Shown: in pieces, positions 1 through 8,729 of the stretch
Layout: each line of letters starts with the position of its first letter
How positions within the stretch are numbered: the first letter of the stretch is position 1
Notes under the pieces: model-generated
The model's database searches: none
Told to the model about the DNA's origin: nothing
Seen by the model: the letters and a program-made list of their open reading frames with translations, nothing else
Program-made: the position numbers and the translations under genes
Assembly: GCA_002411345.1 (NCBI GenBank)
Contig: DHSL01000053.1
Coordinates: forward strand, 1 to 64,000
Reading direction: 5' to 3'
DNA from: Bacteroidales bacterium UBA5287
GTDB taxonomy: Bacteria; Bacteroidota; Bacteroidia; Bacteroidales; Dysgonomonadaceae
Length of the DNA stretch: 64,000 nucleotides

Positions 1-43
1 TATGCAAATGCCGTTGCAGAACGGTGGAGATAAAATTGATTGA
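1..43 (+). other. Possible 3' tail of a gene entering from the left
   Basis: Two plus-strand frames are open from the window edge. One reads YANAVAERWR and stops at 31-33; the other reads MQMPLQNGGDKID and stops at 41-43. Either could be the C-terminus of a gene converging on the minus-strand lipoprotein gene that ends at 49. Too little sequence remains to choose a frame or name a product. Confidence 0.2.
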
Positions 44-48
44 TTGTT

Positions 49-915
49 TTAATCCTTTTGTTCTTTATTTATGAACCATTTTAGGAAACCATCAGGTAAC
101 AGGATATCATTCAAATCAGAATAAGGAATAGCCACTTCGGTAACGCCCATATAGTAAGGCGCAATTTCGTATTGGTTATACTCATAATGAATGCTGTCAG
201 CATCAAGCCAAAAGTTATTGTTTGGAACGATACCTTCAGGGAAAATAAATCCAGCAGCATCAAGAGAATCGATAGTTGAAATGTTATATTTTTCCATCAA
301 TCTGCTCAATATCTTTTCTGTAAGAATTGGTTTATAATCAGCGATAAAGATATCTTGTTCTTTAATAACCTTAATTGTTTTAAGGTCCAAATTCACATTT
401 TTCACATTAAATGAACCGTGTGCACCCCCTGTGTAGTTGCTATATTCGACAGCAAAACTCAAAAGAGAATCATTTTTGAAATTTATCTTATTTTCAAGAT
501 TGATTGAATACCAATACCACATTGGAATTTTGCCATCCATTTTCTGTTTATCCGATTCAAAATATTCAGAAAGAGATTGATATTCCTTTGTATAATTTGT
601 TTGATATTGATTAAGCGCATTTATAACAGATAATGACGAATCGATTGAATCGCCAAAGAACTCTTGCACGAAAATCTGTTGCAGTTTTATTAGATTTGAG
701 TCGTTTCCGAATTTTGAAGGATATATAAAATTGATTTTGAAATCAGCAAAAGGTAAAGTTGAATCAGCCACCTCAATCAACGGAATTTGTTTTTGCACAA
801 CTATTGTATCAAATTCAACAGATGTATTTGATTGATTATTCTCGTTATCACACCCATTAAACCACAGAGCAGCATAAATAACGAGTAAAACTGCTAAAAT
901 GTTTTTTGTTTTCAT
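49..915 (-). CDS. DUF3298 (RsiV-like) lipoprotein
   Basis: A 288-residue predicted exported lipoprotein. The N-terminus is a short basic and hydrophobic segment ending in a lipobox-like FNGC with the acylated Cys at about residue 22. The body matches the DUF4163/DUF3298 type as I recognise it: a central SVEYSNYTGGAHG-like stretch (about 155-168) followed by a segment with 'NLDLKTIKVIKEQDIF', typical of DUF3298 proteins, whose best known relatives are RsiV lysozyme-binding anti-sigma factors. There is no sigma factor next door and no cytoplasmic domain, so a signalling role is not implied. Its ATG overlaps the upstream DUF4831 stop codon by one base (TAATG), so the two are probably translationally coupled. 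The family call is moderately sure; the ligand is unknown. Confidence 0.75.
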   Translation of the reverse strand: MKTKNILAVLLVIYAALWFNGCDNENNQSNTSVEFDTIVVQKQIPLIEVADSTLPFADFKINFIYPSKFGNDSNLIKLQQIFVQEFFGDSIDSSLSVINALNQYQTNYTKEYQSLSEYFESDKQKMDGKIPMWYWYSINLENKINFKNDSLLSFAVEYSNYTGGAHGSFNVKNVNLDLKTIKVIKEQDIFIADYKPILTEKILSRLMEKYNISTIDSLDAAGFIFPEGIVPNNNFWLDADSIHYEYNQYEIAPYYMGVTEVAIPYSDLNDILLPDGFLKWFINKEQKD

Positions 916-1994
916 TATTGTATGATTTGTTTAATTGCACCCAGTTCAGTATAGAATAATATTTTGATTGGCATTTTCATGTTGTCGAACATCTTTTTTA
1001 CCAGTACATCTTTTGTGCCAAACTGAACAATATCAAATTCCTTAGTAATAATAGGTTGATGTTTATATTCCATTATAAGTTGAGCTTTACCCGGAATATT
1101 ATAAACCAGTCCAGTAGCAAACTTTTCATCCATTTTTTTCTGTTCTTTTTCAGTAAGCACAACAGCTACCGGCGGTGTTTTATTTGTAAGAGTCAAGTAA
1201 ATTGGTTCCCCTGCCAGATCGTCCACATCCACTAATCCCAGTTTTTCTGAGAACCTTGCCACAACAGCCCTTTCGACATTTTTTTCATCAGGCACAAAAG
1301 TAAATTCCTGAGTAAAAGTTTCAGTCTGTGTAGTTCCGGAAAACATTTCAGTCAATGCTTTTTCCTGAATGTTAATCTGTTCCATCACCACTTTATAAGC
1401 CTCGCCATCCGGGGGCATGTTATCAGCCTCACCCGTAAGTATGTCCGTACGACTTCTTCTCAAATCCAGTATTTGTCGCGCCACCAATTCCGCCTGTTTA
1501 GCTGTAGATCCCGCTATGAGGACCTCTTGCGAGAAAAAGCGTTGAGCATTTACAAGCGGTTCGCTTTTAGTAGCAGCATTTTTTAGAGAAACAAGTTCAA
1601 TTTCAGGCGTTGCGTTAATCGCACAAATTAAATTATCCTTAGTAAGAAACACATACGGTTCAAGAGAATTTGATTTAAATTCAACCAGAAAAGAATTTGT
1701 TTTATCAGGAATACCTTTATTATAAGCCTCTACATTTTCTAAAGTATAAATTACTTCATTCTCAGTAATAGGATTTTCAATTCCTAAATATTGTTTAGCA
1801 TACGGGTAAAAATCACCTTTAGTTTTTGTAGTTTTTTTGATAGTAAAATTAAAAACAAGAGAAGTTTTGGGTAAAGTGTAAGTCACCCCGAAATTATTAG
1901 CTTTTATTGCATTTATTCTTACCGTTTCTTGGGCATTAATTATTCCCCCCGTAATTAGCAATGTGCTGATTATTAAAGTAAATATTCTTTTCAT
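915..1994 (-). CDS. DUF4831 family exported protein
   Basis: A 359-residue protein with a Sec signal peptide (hydrophobic core at about residues 4-20, likely cleavage after INAQ at about 22). The rest is soluble and mixed alpha/beta, with the VNAQRFFSQEVLIAGSTAKQAE and 'AARQILDLRRSRTDILTGEADNMPPDGEAYK' type segments seen in the Bacteroidota-specific DUF4831 family, which has no assigned function. It lies 16 bases after pheS and overlaps the next lipoprotein gene, so it is the middle gene of a three-gene minus-strand operon. Location is probably periplasm or outer-membrane face. Confidence 0.75.
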   Translation of the reverse strand: MKRIFTLIISTLLITGGIINAQETVRINAIKANNFGVTYTLPKTSLVFNFTIKKTTKTKGDFYPYAKQYLGIENPITENEVIYTLENVEAYNKGIPDKTNSFLVEFKSNSLEPYVFLTKDNLICAINATPEIELVSLKNAATKSEPLVNAQRFFSQEVLIAGSTAKQAELVARQILDLRRSRTDILTGEADNMPPDGEAYKVVMEQINIQEKALTEMFSGTTQTETFTQEFTFVPDEKNVERAVVARFSEKLGLVDVDDLAGEPIYLTLTNKTPPVAVVLTEKEQKKMDEKFATGLVYNIPGKAQLIMEYKHQPIITKEFDIVQFGTKDVLVKKMFDNMKMPIKILFYTELGAIKQIIQ

Positions 1995-2010
1995 AATGTA
2001 CAGTCATTTG

Positions 2011-3030
2011 TTAATAAGCAGATTTAAATTCATCCAGAAATCGAACATCATTTTCAGAGAACATGCGTAGATCCTTAACTTGATATTTTAGGTTAGTAAT
2101 ACGTTCAATCCCCATTCCCAGTGCATAGCCAGAATATATTTTGCTATCTATGCCACAGTTTTCGAGCACATTAGGATCGACCATTCCGCATCCCAGGATT
2201 TCAACCCATCCAGTATGTTTACAGAAAGGGCAACCTTTTCCTCCACAGATATTACAAGAGATATCCATTTCGGCACTTGGTTCTGTAAAAGGAAAATATG
2301 AAGGTCTGAGACGTATTTTAGTGTTTTCGCCAAACATTTCTTTAGCAAAGAACAAAAGTGCCTGTTTTAGATCAGCGAAAGAAACATTTTTATCAACATA
2401 AAGCGCTTCTACCTGATGGAAGAAACAGTGAGCCCTATAAGAGATAGCCTCATTTCTATAAACACGTCCCGGGCAAATTATTCTAATTGGCGGTTGTGTG
2501 TTTTCCATCACTCGTGTTTGAACTGAAGACGTATGTGTACGCAACACTACATCCGGGTTACTTTGAATAAAAAATGTGTCCTGCATATCGCGAGCCGGGT
2601 GATCTTCAGCGAAGTTAAGTGAAGAGAACACATGCCAGTCGTCTTCCACTTCCGGTCCTTCAGCTATAGAGAATCCCAATCTTTTGAAGATATCGCAAAT
2701 TTCTTCTTTAACCAAAGAAATTGGATGTCTTGTACCTAATTTTACAGGATACGCAGAACGTGAAAGATCTATGTATGAATAACTTGAAGTACTATTTTCA
2801 AACTGTTCCTTCAGCAATTGTATTTTATCTTGCGCTTTTTGTTTAAGTTGATTAATCAACATACCCATTTCTCTTTTCTGATCAGATGGTACATTTCTAA
2901 AATCGTCTATCAGTGTTGGGATAGCGCCTTTTTTACTTAAGTATTTAATACGTAACGCTTCTACTTCGTCTTTTGAAGCAGCCAATAAGCCATCAATTTC
3001 TGCCAGCAATGCTGTTATTCTTTCTTTCAT
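2011..3030 (-). CDS. pheS: Phenylalanine--tRNA ligase alpha subunit
   Basis: Class II aminoacyl-tRNA synthetase subunit that pairs with PheT to charge tRNA-Phe in the cytoplasm. The N-terminal 90 residues form the expected coiled-coil tRNA-binding arm. Motif 2 is around RTHTSSVQTR, and the C-terminal motif 3 is in GYALGMGIERI. The Cys-rich CNICGGKGCPFC segment is the usual bacterial PheS insertion. I start at the ATG at 3030 (339 residues, standard length), not at an upstream in-frame ATG at 3069. The shorter start has AGGAAAAG just upstream, and a -7-like element lies at 3052-3059, inside what would otherwise be coding sequence. pheT is not in the window. It is the first gene of the operon with the DUF4831 and DUF3298 genes. 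Confidence 0.95.
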   Translation of the reverse strand: MKERITALLAEIDGLLAASKDEVEALRIKYLSKKGAIPTLIDDFRNVPSDQKREMGMLINQLKQKAQDKIQLLKEQFENSTSSYSYIDLSRSAYPVKLGTRHPISLVKEEICDIFKRLGFSIAEGPEVEDDWHVFSSLNFAEDHPARDMQDTFFIQSNPDVVLRTHTSSVQTRVMENTQPPIRIICPGRVYRNEAISYRAHCFFHQVEALYVDKNVSFADLKQALLFFAKEMFGENTKIRLRPSYFPFTEPSAEMDISCNICGGKGCPFCKHTGWVEILGCGMVDPNVLENCGIDSKIYSGYALGMGIERITNLKYQVKDLRMFSENDVRFLDEFKSAY

Positions 3031-3051
3031 TTCAATGAAACTTTTCCTATA

Positions 3052-3059
3052 CAAAACTA
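3052..3059 (-). promoter_or_regulatory. Candidate -7 element for pheS
   Basis: On the minus strand this reads TAGTTTTG, matching the Bacteroidota -7 consensus TAnnTTTG, 22 bases upstream of the chosen pheS start. No clear TTTG -33 element is seen at the right spacing. Confidence 0.4.
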
Positions 3060-3150
3060 TTTCTTGCAAAATTACATTTTTTATTGCGAATTATGACTGT
3101 TTTTAACCGAAAGATTCACTTATTACGATTCATTTCCTTATTAAAATAGT

Positions 3151-3158
3151 TACTTTTG
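3151..3158 (+). promoter_or_regulatory. Candidate -7 element for tilS
   Basis: TACTTTTG fits TAnnTTTG and lies 23 bases before the tilS ATG, in the divergent pheS/tilS intergenic region. The -33 element is not evident. Confidence 0.45.
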
Positions 3159-3180
3159 TGAATCAATGCAATAATTAACA

Positions 3181-4497
3181 ATGCTCAAAAAAGTTTCAGA
3201 ATTTATTAGAAAAAACGACCTTCTAAATCCACAAGCCAAAGTAATTGTAGGACTAAGTGGAGGTGCAGATTCAATGGCATTGCTTGATATACTTACCCTA
3301 TTAGGATATCAGTGTATAGCAGCCCATTGCAATTTCCATCTTCGTGGTGAAGAATCAGATAGAGATTCAACATTTGTGAAGAATTGGTGTAAAGATATTG
3401 ATATTCCATTCCATTCGATTGATTTTGATACGACCCAATATGCAGAAGACAAGAAAATATCCATTGAAATGGCCGCCCGCGAGTTACGTTTTGCTTGGTT
3501 TGAAATTGAGCGGAATCATTTTGAAGCCGAAGCGATTACCCTTGCTCACCATAGAGATGATTCCGTTGAAACAGTATTACTTAATTTAGTTAGAGGAACA
3601 GGAATAAAAGGGTTGACAGGAATTTCGCCCAAAAATGGAAATATTATCCGTCCTTTGCTGTGCGTCAGTCGCGATGAGATAATCACCTATTTGAATGAAA
3701 GAGAGATACCATTTGTTGTTGATAGTACCAATTTAGAAGACAACTACAAACGTAATTTCATTCGTTTGAACATAATTCCACAATTAGAGAAGATTAATCC
3801 ATCCGTATCAGATTCCATTCAACGAACAGCAGAACATTTGAGTGAAGCAGAGAAGATTTATGCAGCTTATATTGAAAAAGTAAAATTAGAAGTGTTTTCT
3901 AATAATCTGATTCATATACCTGCGCTTCAAAAAACGTTATCACCCTCGTCGGTACTTTTTGAAGTTCTGACCCCATACGGATTTAATGCCTCAGTTATTG
4001 AAGACATTATTGATAATTTAGATTCAACACCCGGTAAAATATTTTATGGGAACAACTATCGATTATTGAAAGACAGAGAAAATTTAGTTTTAGAAGAGAT
4101 ACCTGTTGGAAATCAAAGGCAGTCGTTTTTGATAAATGTTGATGATTTAGAAATTATCGTCCCCATTCATTTAAGAATAAGTAAGAAAAAAAGAGAAGAA
4201 GTCGCCTTTACGAAAGATAATAATATTTTGTTTGCAGATGCCGACAAGTTATCATATCCACTTACATTACGTAAATGGGAAAATGGCGATTGGTTTATTC
4301 CATTTGGTATGAAAGGAAAAAAGAAATTGAGCGATTATTTCACCGACCGTAAATTTTCATTATCCGATAAAGAAAAAGTATGGGTACTTTTTTCGGTTAA
4401 CGACATACTTTGGGTTGTAGGTAACCGTTCCGATGATAGGTTTAGAATTACAGACACAACAAAAGAAGTTCTTGTTGTTGAATACTTAGAACGTTGA
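3181..4497 (+). CDS. tilS: tRNA(Ile)-lysidine synthase
   Basis: Ligates lysine to C34 of the CAU-anticodon tRNA-Ile, so that it reads AUA instead of AUG; it uses ATP and is essential in most bacteria. The N-type ATP pyrophosphatase PP-loop SGGADS is at residues 26-31. It is followed by HCNFHLRGEESDRD and by LAHHRDDSVETVLLNLVRGTG, both hallmarks of TilS. The C-terminal third (about 350-438) holds the substrate-binding domain with 'WENGDWFIPFGMKGKKKLSDYF', so this is the long form with the second C-terminal domain. Length (438) is normal. It is transcribed divergently from pheS and stands alone. Confidence 0.95.
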   Translation: MLKKVSEFIRKNDLLNPQAKVIVGLSGGADSMALLDILTLLGYQCIAAHCNFHLRGEESDRDSTFVKNWCKDIDIPFHSIDFDTTQYAEDKKISIEMAARELRFAWFEIERNHFEAEAITLAHHRDDSVETVLLNLVRGTGIKGLTGISPKNGNIIRPLLCVSRDEIITYLNEREIPFVVDSTNLEDNYKRNFIRLNIIPQLEKINPSVSDSIQRTAEHLSEAEKIYAAYIEKVKLEVFSNNLIHIPALQKTLSPSSVLFEVLTPYGFNASVIEDIIDNLDSTPGKIFYGNNYRLLKDRENLVLEEIPVGNQRQSFLINVDDLEIIVPIHLRISKKKREEVAFTKDNNILFADADKLSYPLTLRKWENGDWFIPFGMKGKKKLSDYFTDRKFSLSDKEKVWVLFSVNDILWVVGNRSDDRFRITDTTKEVLVVEYLER

Positions 4498-4588
4498 TGA
4501 TTAGTCAAACGCTTTGTTTATAACGATTTGGTATATGCTTAACTGTATCAGCGTATAATTCCAATTTATAAAACTGAAATAGCACAAT

Positions 4589-5449
4589 ATGAAAACATTA
4601 ATGACAGTTCTGTTTATGCTAATATTCACATTTACAGCGCTGTTAGCTGCAGATGAAGTGATTTATGACAAACAAGATTCCGTAATCTTTGAAAAATACA
4701 AATTGTATATAGAACCATTTGTGAATACTTCAGATGAAACTTTACTTGATAGAACTGCAATATTTTTTTTAGATACCCCATATGTAGCCCATACACTTGA
4801 AGTATCAAAAGAAGAAAAGCTTGTTGTGAATCTGCGTGAATTTGATTGTACTACATTTGTAGAATCCGTGTTAGCCTTGGTCTGTACAATTAAATCGGGT
4901 GGGGACCCCACATTTGAGAACTTCACAAAACATTTGAAGTCGATTCGTTATCGCAAAGGGATATTAACAGATTATTCCTCACGACTTCATTATTCCTCAG
5001 ATTGGGTTTTTGATAATCACCAAAAGCAAATTGTAAAAAATATTAGTGAATTGATAGGAGGAATAAAAGAAACCAAAACCATCAATTTTATGTCGACACA
5101 CCGTAGTTCATACGTTCAATTAAAGAATGATGATGTTATGTTGGAAAAGATCAGACAATTAGAGGAAGCGATAAATAAACGAGGAGGATTTTGGTATCTA
5201 CCCAAAGAGTACATTGGCAAAAAGTCAGATTTGATTCCACATATGGCACTAATAGCGTTTACAACATCAATAAAAGGATTAGATGTAACTCATATAGGAT
5301 TTGCCTATCATAAAAATGGAGAACTTGCTTTTATTCATGCCTCAAGTCTCAAAGACAAAGTTGTAATTGATAATAAATCACTTGCAGAATATTGTGAAGG
5401 TCAGTCCATTTGTACCGGTGTTATGGTAATAGAAAGTAATATTCATTGA
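4589..5449 (+). CDS. DUF1460 N-acetylmuramoyl-L-alanine amidase-like protein
   Basis: A 286-residue exported protein with a signal peptide (residues 1-20, cleavage near LLAA). It matches the DUF1460 family, a papain/NlpC-P60-like fold found in Bacteroidota cell-wall enzymes. The probable nucleophile is C87 in EFDCTTFVES; H235 in VTHIGFAYH and H250 are candidates for the catalytic His and polar third residue. The family is thought to cut amide bonds in peptidoglycan stem peptides, but the exact bond cannot be read from sequence. Its 3' end overlaps the convergent MgtC-like gene by 7 bases, so transcripts of the two ends are complementary. Confidence 0.8.
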   Translation: MKTLMTVLFMLIFTFTALLAADEVIYDKQDSVIFEKYKLYIEPFVNTSDETLLDRTAIFFLDTPYVAHTLEVSKEEKLVVNLREFDCTTFVESVLALVCTIKSGGDPTFENFTKHLKSIRYRKGILTDYSSRLHYSSDWVFDNHQKQIVKNISELIGGIKETKTINFMSTHRSSYVQLKNDDVMLEKIRQLEEAINKRGGFWYLPKEYIGKKSDLIPHMALIAFTTSIKGLDVTHIGFAYHKNGELAFIHASSLKDKVVIDNKSLAEYCEGQSICTGVMVIESNIH

Positions 5450-5898
5450 TTTTTATCATCATTATTATTCTTTTTCAGTCTTTTTTTCTCTTCATCGAAC
5501 CATTTGTCAGCCTTTTTGAAAGCAAAATTAATTATAATAATAAGTAAAGCTGCGATTGCTGCTTCGAAGAAATATCCCAAGCCAGCCAAACAACCCAAAC
5601 TTGCACTACACCAAATGGTTGCAGCTGTTGTAAGTCCTTGTACGTTTGCTCCTCTATGCAGAATAACCCCAGCCCCCAAGAATCCAATTCCCGTGACAAC
5701 CTGTCCGATTATTCTTGTCGGGTCTCCCCCTTCAGATAGAAGTCTAACACTAATTAGCACAAACACACAAGAACCTAAAGCAACCAGCGTGTTTGTTCTT
5801 AGTCCAGCACTTTTATTGTTTATCTGTCTTTCGAGTCCCACAGCTGCCCCCACACCCGTTGCAACTAACATTCGAATGATAAATTCCGCTGTTTCCAT
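5443..5898 (-). CDS. MgtC/SapB family membrane protein
   Basis: A 151-residue inner-membrane protein with four hydrophobic segments and the MgtC/SapB signature near the N-terminus (GAAVGLERQINNKSAGLRT), followed by LVALGSCVFV and GQVVTGIGFLGAGVI. It is the short form and lacks the C-terminal ACT-like domain of Salmonella MgtC, so it is closer to the general SapB group. Roles reported for relatives include magnesium-limited growth and control of ATP synthase; which applies here is not visible. It lies 20 bases downstream of the S41 protease gene on the same strand and is likely cotranscribed with it. Confidence 0.85.
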   Translation of the reverse strand: METAEFIIRMLVATGVGAAVGLERQINNKSAGLRTNTLVALGSCVFVLISVRLLSEGGDPTRIIGQVVTGIGFLGAGVILHRGANVQGLTTAATIWCSASLGCLAGLGYFFEAAIAALLIIIINFAFKKADKWFDEEKKRLKKNNNDDKNQ

Positions 5899-5918
5899 AG
5901 TAAAAAATGGAATTAATA

Positions 5919-7595
5919 CTATTTTGTCTTTTTTGGTTGAAGAATACTGTTATACAGCTCTTTATTTTTTAAGACTTCCAGTGCTTTGGCATACACTTCA
6001 TCTTTTTGCAATTCATTAATCAACATACCTTTACGATAATAATATCTCTTTACAACCTCATTATTTAACAATCCAATTATATCCTTTTTGAAAGTATTCA
6101 AATCCCTGTCAAGATTTGGTACAAGTTTAGCTTCCAGTGCCTTATATTCTTCACTTGCCCCTTCCATATATCCCTCAAATTCCATAATACTTTTAAGTGA
6201 TTTCAGTTCGTTTGCACTCATTTGGTCGTACTTGAAATCTTTTGATTTGACGAACTCTTTAAATGAATTATAGTCAGCATCCGGGAATTCGAATTTATCA
6301 GGAGTAGCAATTGTTGGGTTAGATTGAACCCATTCAGTAACAAAGTCGAAAATTATGTTGTTAGCAATCAAGTAATAAGCAATAGTTCCCATTTTTTCGT
6401 CAGTAATCTGAATATCTGGTGTTATTCCTCCACCATCACGTACTTCCCTTCCATTTTTTGTATAAAAAATGTTTGTCAAGCTATCAGGCACCCTTGCTAC
6501 ACTACCATCCGGATTTCTGTGCGAATAGTCCAGTACTTGTATTAATCTTCCACTTGGAATATAATATTTAGCAGTAGTAACTTTTAAAGTACCATCATAA
6601 GGTAATTGACGAGTAGTCTGAACCAATCCTTTTCCATACGTACGGTTTCCAATAATTACAGCTCTGTCTAAGTCCTGCAGTGCCCCAGCAACTATTTCTG
6701 AAGCAGAAGCAGAGCCAGTATCAGTTAGAACAACTAAAGGTATTAGTTCGTCAAGAGGTTTGTTTTGAGTGTTATAAACCCTGTCCCATTGTTTAACTTT
6801 TCCACGAGTAGATACAATTTCCTGTCCTTTTGGAACAAACAAATTTACGATACTTACAGCTTCTTCGAGGATACCACCACCATTTCCACGTAAATCAATG
6901 ATTAATGATTCAGCGCCATTTTTTTTGAGTTCTTCAAATGATTTTTTGAAATCGTTTGAACTATTTTGTGTAAAGCTTGAAAAGTGTATGTAACCAACAT
7001 TGTTATTTACAATATTAGAATACGTTACAGCCGGAATAACTATATTTTCCCGTTCTATTGTTAATTTTCTTGTTTTCTTTTCACCCGGTCTTTGAATTTT
7101 TATTTGTATTGTTGTTCCCGGAGTACCTTTTAGTTTATCACTAACCTCACTAGTAGTATATTTTGTTACATCTTCCCCATCAATTTCAAGAATTTGGTCG
7201 CCCGCTTTAAGTCCTGCTTTGTCAGCCGGTAGTCCTTCATACGGTTCATTAATAATCACACTTCCGTCGCTTTGTGAAATTATTGCTCCAATTCCTGCAT
7301 ATTCACCTTTAGTCATAAGGTTGAACTCGTCCATATCATTTTCGTTATAAAACTCCGTATATGGGTCTATTCCATTCAACGTTCTTCGAATAGTATTTTC
7401 TACCAAGCTATCAACTTTTACGCTATCGACATAAAACATATCCAATTCTCTAATAACAGAATTGAATATATCTAAACTCTTATTGATATTGAAATAACGT
7501 AGATTTTTATTGTTTTGTTCTTGGCTAATTGGTTGTTGTGCAAAAACAGCGAAAGCGGAAAATATAAGAATTGCGGAGGAAAAGATTTTTTTCAT
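5919..7595 (-). CDS. C-terminal processing S41 family peptidase (CtpA-like)
   Basis: A periplasmic serine protease of 558 residues with a signal peptide (1-20). The PDZ domain spans roughly 95-180 (GIGAIISQSDGSVIINEP; GLKAGDQILEIDG). The S41 core has the oxyanion/strand motif LIIDLRGNGGG at 231-241. The catalytic Ser/Lys/Gln triad is inferred at S297 (in SASASEI), K322 and Q326 (GKGLVQ), with the same 25- and 4-residue spacings as known CtpA enzymes. The C-terminal 140 residues are a helical extension usual in Bacteroidota homologues. Such enzymes trim C-termini of envelope proteins. It is transcribed with the MgtC-like gene. Confidence 0.92.
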   Translation of the reverse strand: MKKIFSSAILIFSAFAVFAQQPISQEQNNKNLRYFNINKSLDIFNSVIRELDMFYVDSVKVDSLVENTIRRTLNGIDPYTEFYNENDMDEFNLMTKGEYAGIGAIISQSDGSVIINEPYEGLPADKAGLKAGDQILEIDGEDVTKYTTSEVSDKLKGTPGTTIQIKIQRPGEKKTRKLTIERENIVIPAVTYSNIVNNNVGYIHFSSFTQNSSNDFKKSFEELKKNGAESLIIDLRGNGGGILEEAVSIVNLFVPKGQEIVSTRGKVKQWDRVYNTQNKPLDELIPLVVLTDTGSASASEIVAGALQDLDRAVIIGNRTYGKGLVQTTRQLPYDGTLKVTTAKYYIPSGRLIQVLDYSHRNPDGSVARVPDSLTNIFYTKNGREVRDGGGITPDIQITDEKMGTIAYYLIANNIIFDFVTEWVQSNPTIATPDKFEFPDADYNSFKEFVKSKDFKYDQMSANELKSLKSIMEFEGYMEGASEEYKALEAKLVPNLDRDLNTFKKDIIGLLNNEVVKRYYYRKGMLINELQKDEVYAKALEVLKNKELYNSILQPKKTK

Positions 7596-7723
7596 TATAG
7601 TTCTATATATATATAATTGTTCATTATCATTTTAAGCTTTAACAAAGTAACAACTTTTTTATGAAATTGGAGTTTAGTTTTTGTTATATGTTTTTAAATT
7701 AGTGTTGAAAAATAAATATTAAT

Positions 7724-7741
7724 TACCTTTGTTTACCTTTG
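7724..7741 (+). promoter_or_regulatory. Two tandem candidate -7 elements for the VanZ gene
   Basis: TACCTTTG occurs twice, at 7724-7731 and 7734-7741, 28-45 bases before the VanZ start. A TTG at 7705-7707 is 16 bases upstream of the first copy, somewhat short for this promoter class. The repeated -7 could give two start sites. Confidence 0.45.
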
Positions 7742-7768
7742 CTAATGTAATAATCGAAAAAAAATAAA

Positions 7769-8176
7769 ATGGGAAGAGCGATAAGACATATATTATTACC
7801 CGCTTTTATTGGGTTGTTGATTTTTATTGGTACATGTTTACTTAATCCAAGTGACATTCCTTCGTTACCTGTTGTGTTGCCATGGGATAAAATTGTTCAT
7901 TTTGGGATGTTTTTTGTTTTGTCAATTGTTTGTTTTTATGATTATTACACACTAAATAATGGAATTATCATTAAAGGCAGATGGATTTTCTGGGGTTTTG
8001 TTGTTCCTGTTATTTATGGTGGTATAATTGAGTTATTGCAGAAATATGCTTTTCTTACCCGAAGTGCAGAATGGGGCGATTTCATTTGCGATATACTTGG
8101 TTCATTAACGGCAACTATTTTTGCGTTAATTGCATATAAGATGGTAAGAAAGAAGAAAAAAAACTTATCTTTGTAA
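7769..8176 (+). CDS. VanZ family membrane protein
   Basis: A 135-residue integral membrane protein with four predicted helices (about 8-25, 39-58, 70-92, 104-126). The loop between helices 1 and 2 has 'LPWDKIVHFGMFFVLS', and the region around helix 3 ends in GGIIELLQKY, followed by AEWGDFICDILGS. These DK.HF and E.LQ....R...W.D...D..G elements are the VanZ-like signature. VanZ itself gives low-level teicoplanin resistance in enterococci; Bacteroidota members are of unknown function, so resistance should not be inferred. Confidence 0.85.
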   Translation: MGRAIRHILLPAFIGLLIFIGTCLLNPSDIPSLPVVLPWDKIVHFGMFFVLSIVCFYDYYTLNNGIIIKGRWIFWGFVVPVIYGGIIELLQKYAFLTRSAEWGDFICDILGSLTATIFALIAYKMVRKKKKNLSL

Positions 8177-8208
8177 TAAGAATACAACAAAGATAGACTT
8201 CTTTTTTA
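8166..8208 (+). terminator. Candidate intrinsic terminator after the VanZ gene
   Basis: A 9-bp perfect stem TATCTTTGT/ACAAAGATA (8166-8174 and 8187-8195), starting inside the last codons of the VanZ gene, is followed by GACTTCTTTTTTA. The U-run starts a few bases after the stem, so strength is uncertain. Confidence 0.45.
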
Positions 8209-8249
8209 TTCAATGATTTGATAATTAAATACCCATCCTAAATTGAATT

Positions 8250-8729
8250 ATGAAATACGAAGATCTTAAAATCCTGGATGAGCTATATTCAAAAGGTAGT
8301 ATTACCCGTGAAGAATATGAGCGTGAAAAATCTAAAATTCTCAACGATGATATACGAAATTCTTCTCGATCGTCGGCGTCAAATCCTTTATGGGGATTAA
8401 ATGAGAATACATATCTTATGTTTATGCATTTGTCTCAGTTTCTGGGTTTTTTGATACCCGGTCTTGGTTTTATAGTTCCAATTATTATGTGGGCGACAAA
8501 TAAAGACAAGTACGAAAGTGTTAATATGCATGGCAAAAATATATTGAATTTCATGATTAGTTATTTTATTTACACAGTGATATCAGGAATATTAGTTATT
8601 ATTCTTATAGGTATTCCTGCTCTCATTGCAGTAGTGACTATTGAATTCATATTAATTATTATTGCTTCACTTAAAGCAAATAACGGCGAATATTGGGCTT
8701 ATCCCTTTGCGATAAATTTCATAATATGA
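8250..8729 (+). CDS. DUF4870 membrane protein with N-terminal SHOCT-like motif
   Basis: A 159-residue protein. Residues 4-32 (LKILDELYSKGSITREEYEREK) form the short helical SHOCT-type motif common on small membrane proteins. The remainder is the DUF4870 domain: 'MFMHLSQFLGFLIPGLGFIVPIIMW', a charged loop NKDKYESVNMHGKN, then two more membrane helices. Function is unknown for the family. The stop codon overlaps the start of the following ABC ATPase (ATGA), indicating coupled translation, but DUF4870 proteins are not known permease partners of FtsE-type ATPases. Confidence 0.8.
   Translation: MKYEDLKILDELYSKGSITREEYEREKSKILNDDIRNSSRSSASNPLWGLNENTYLMFMHLSQFLGFLIPGLGFIVPIIMWATNKDKYESVNMHGKNILNFMISYFIYTVISGILVIILIGIPALIAVVTIEFILIIIASLKANNGEYWAYPFAINFII

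Noticed and set aside
5504..6019. Plus-strand frame of 171 codons
   Set aside because: Antisense to the MgtC-like gene and the end of the S41 protease gene; no homology and no promoter.
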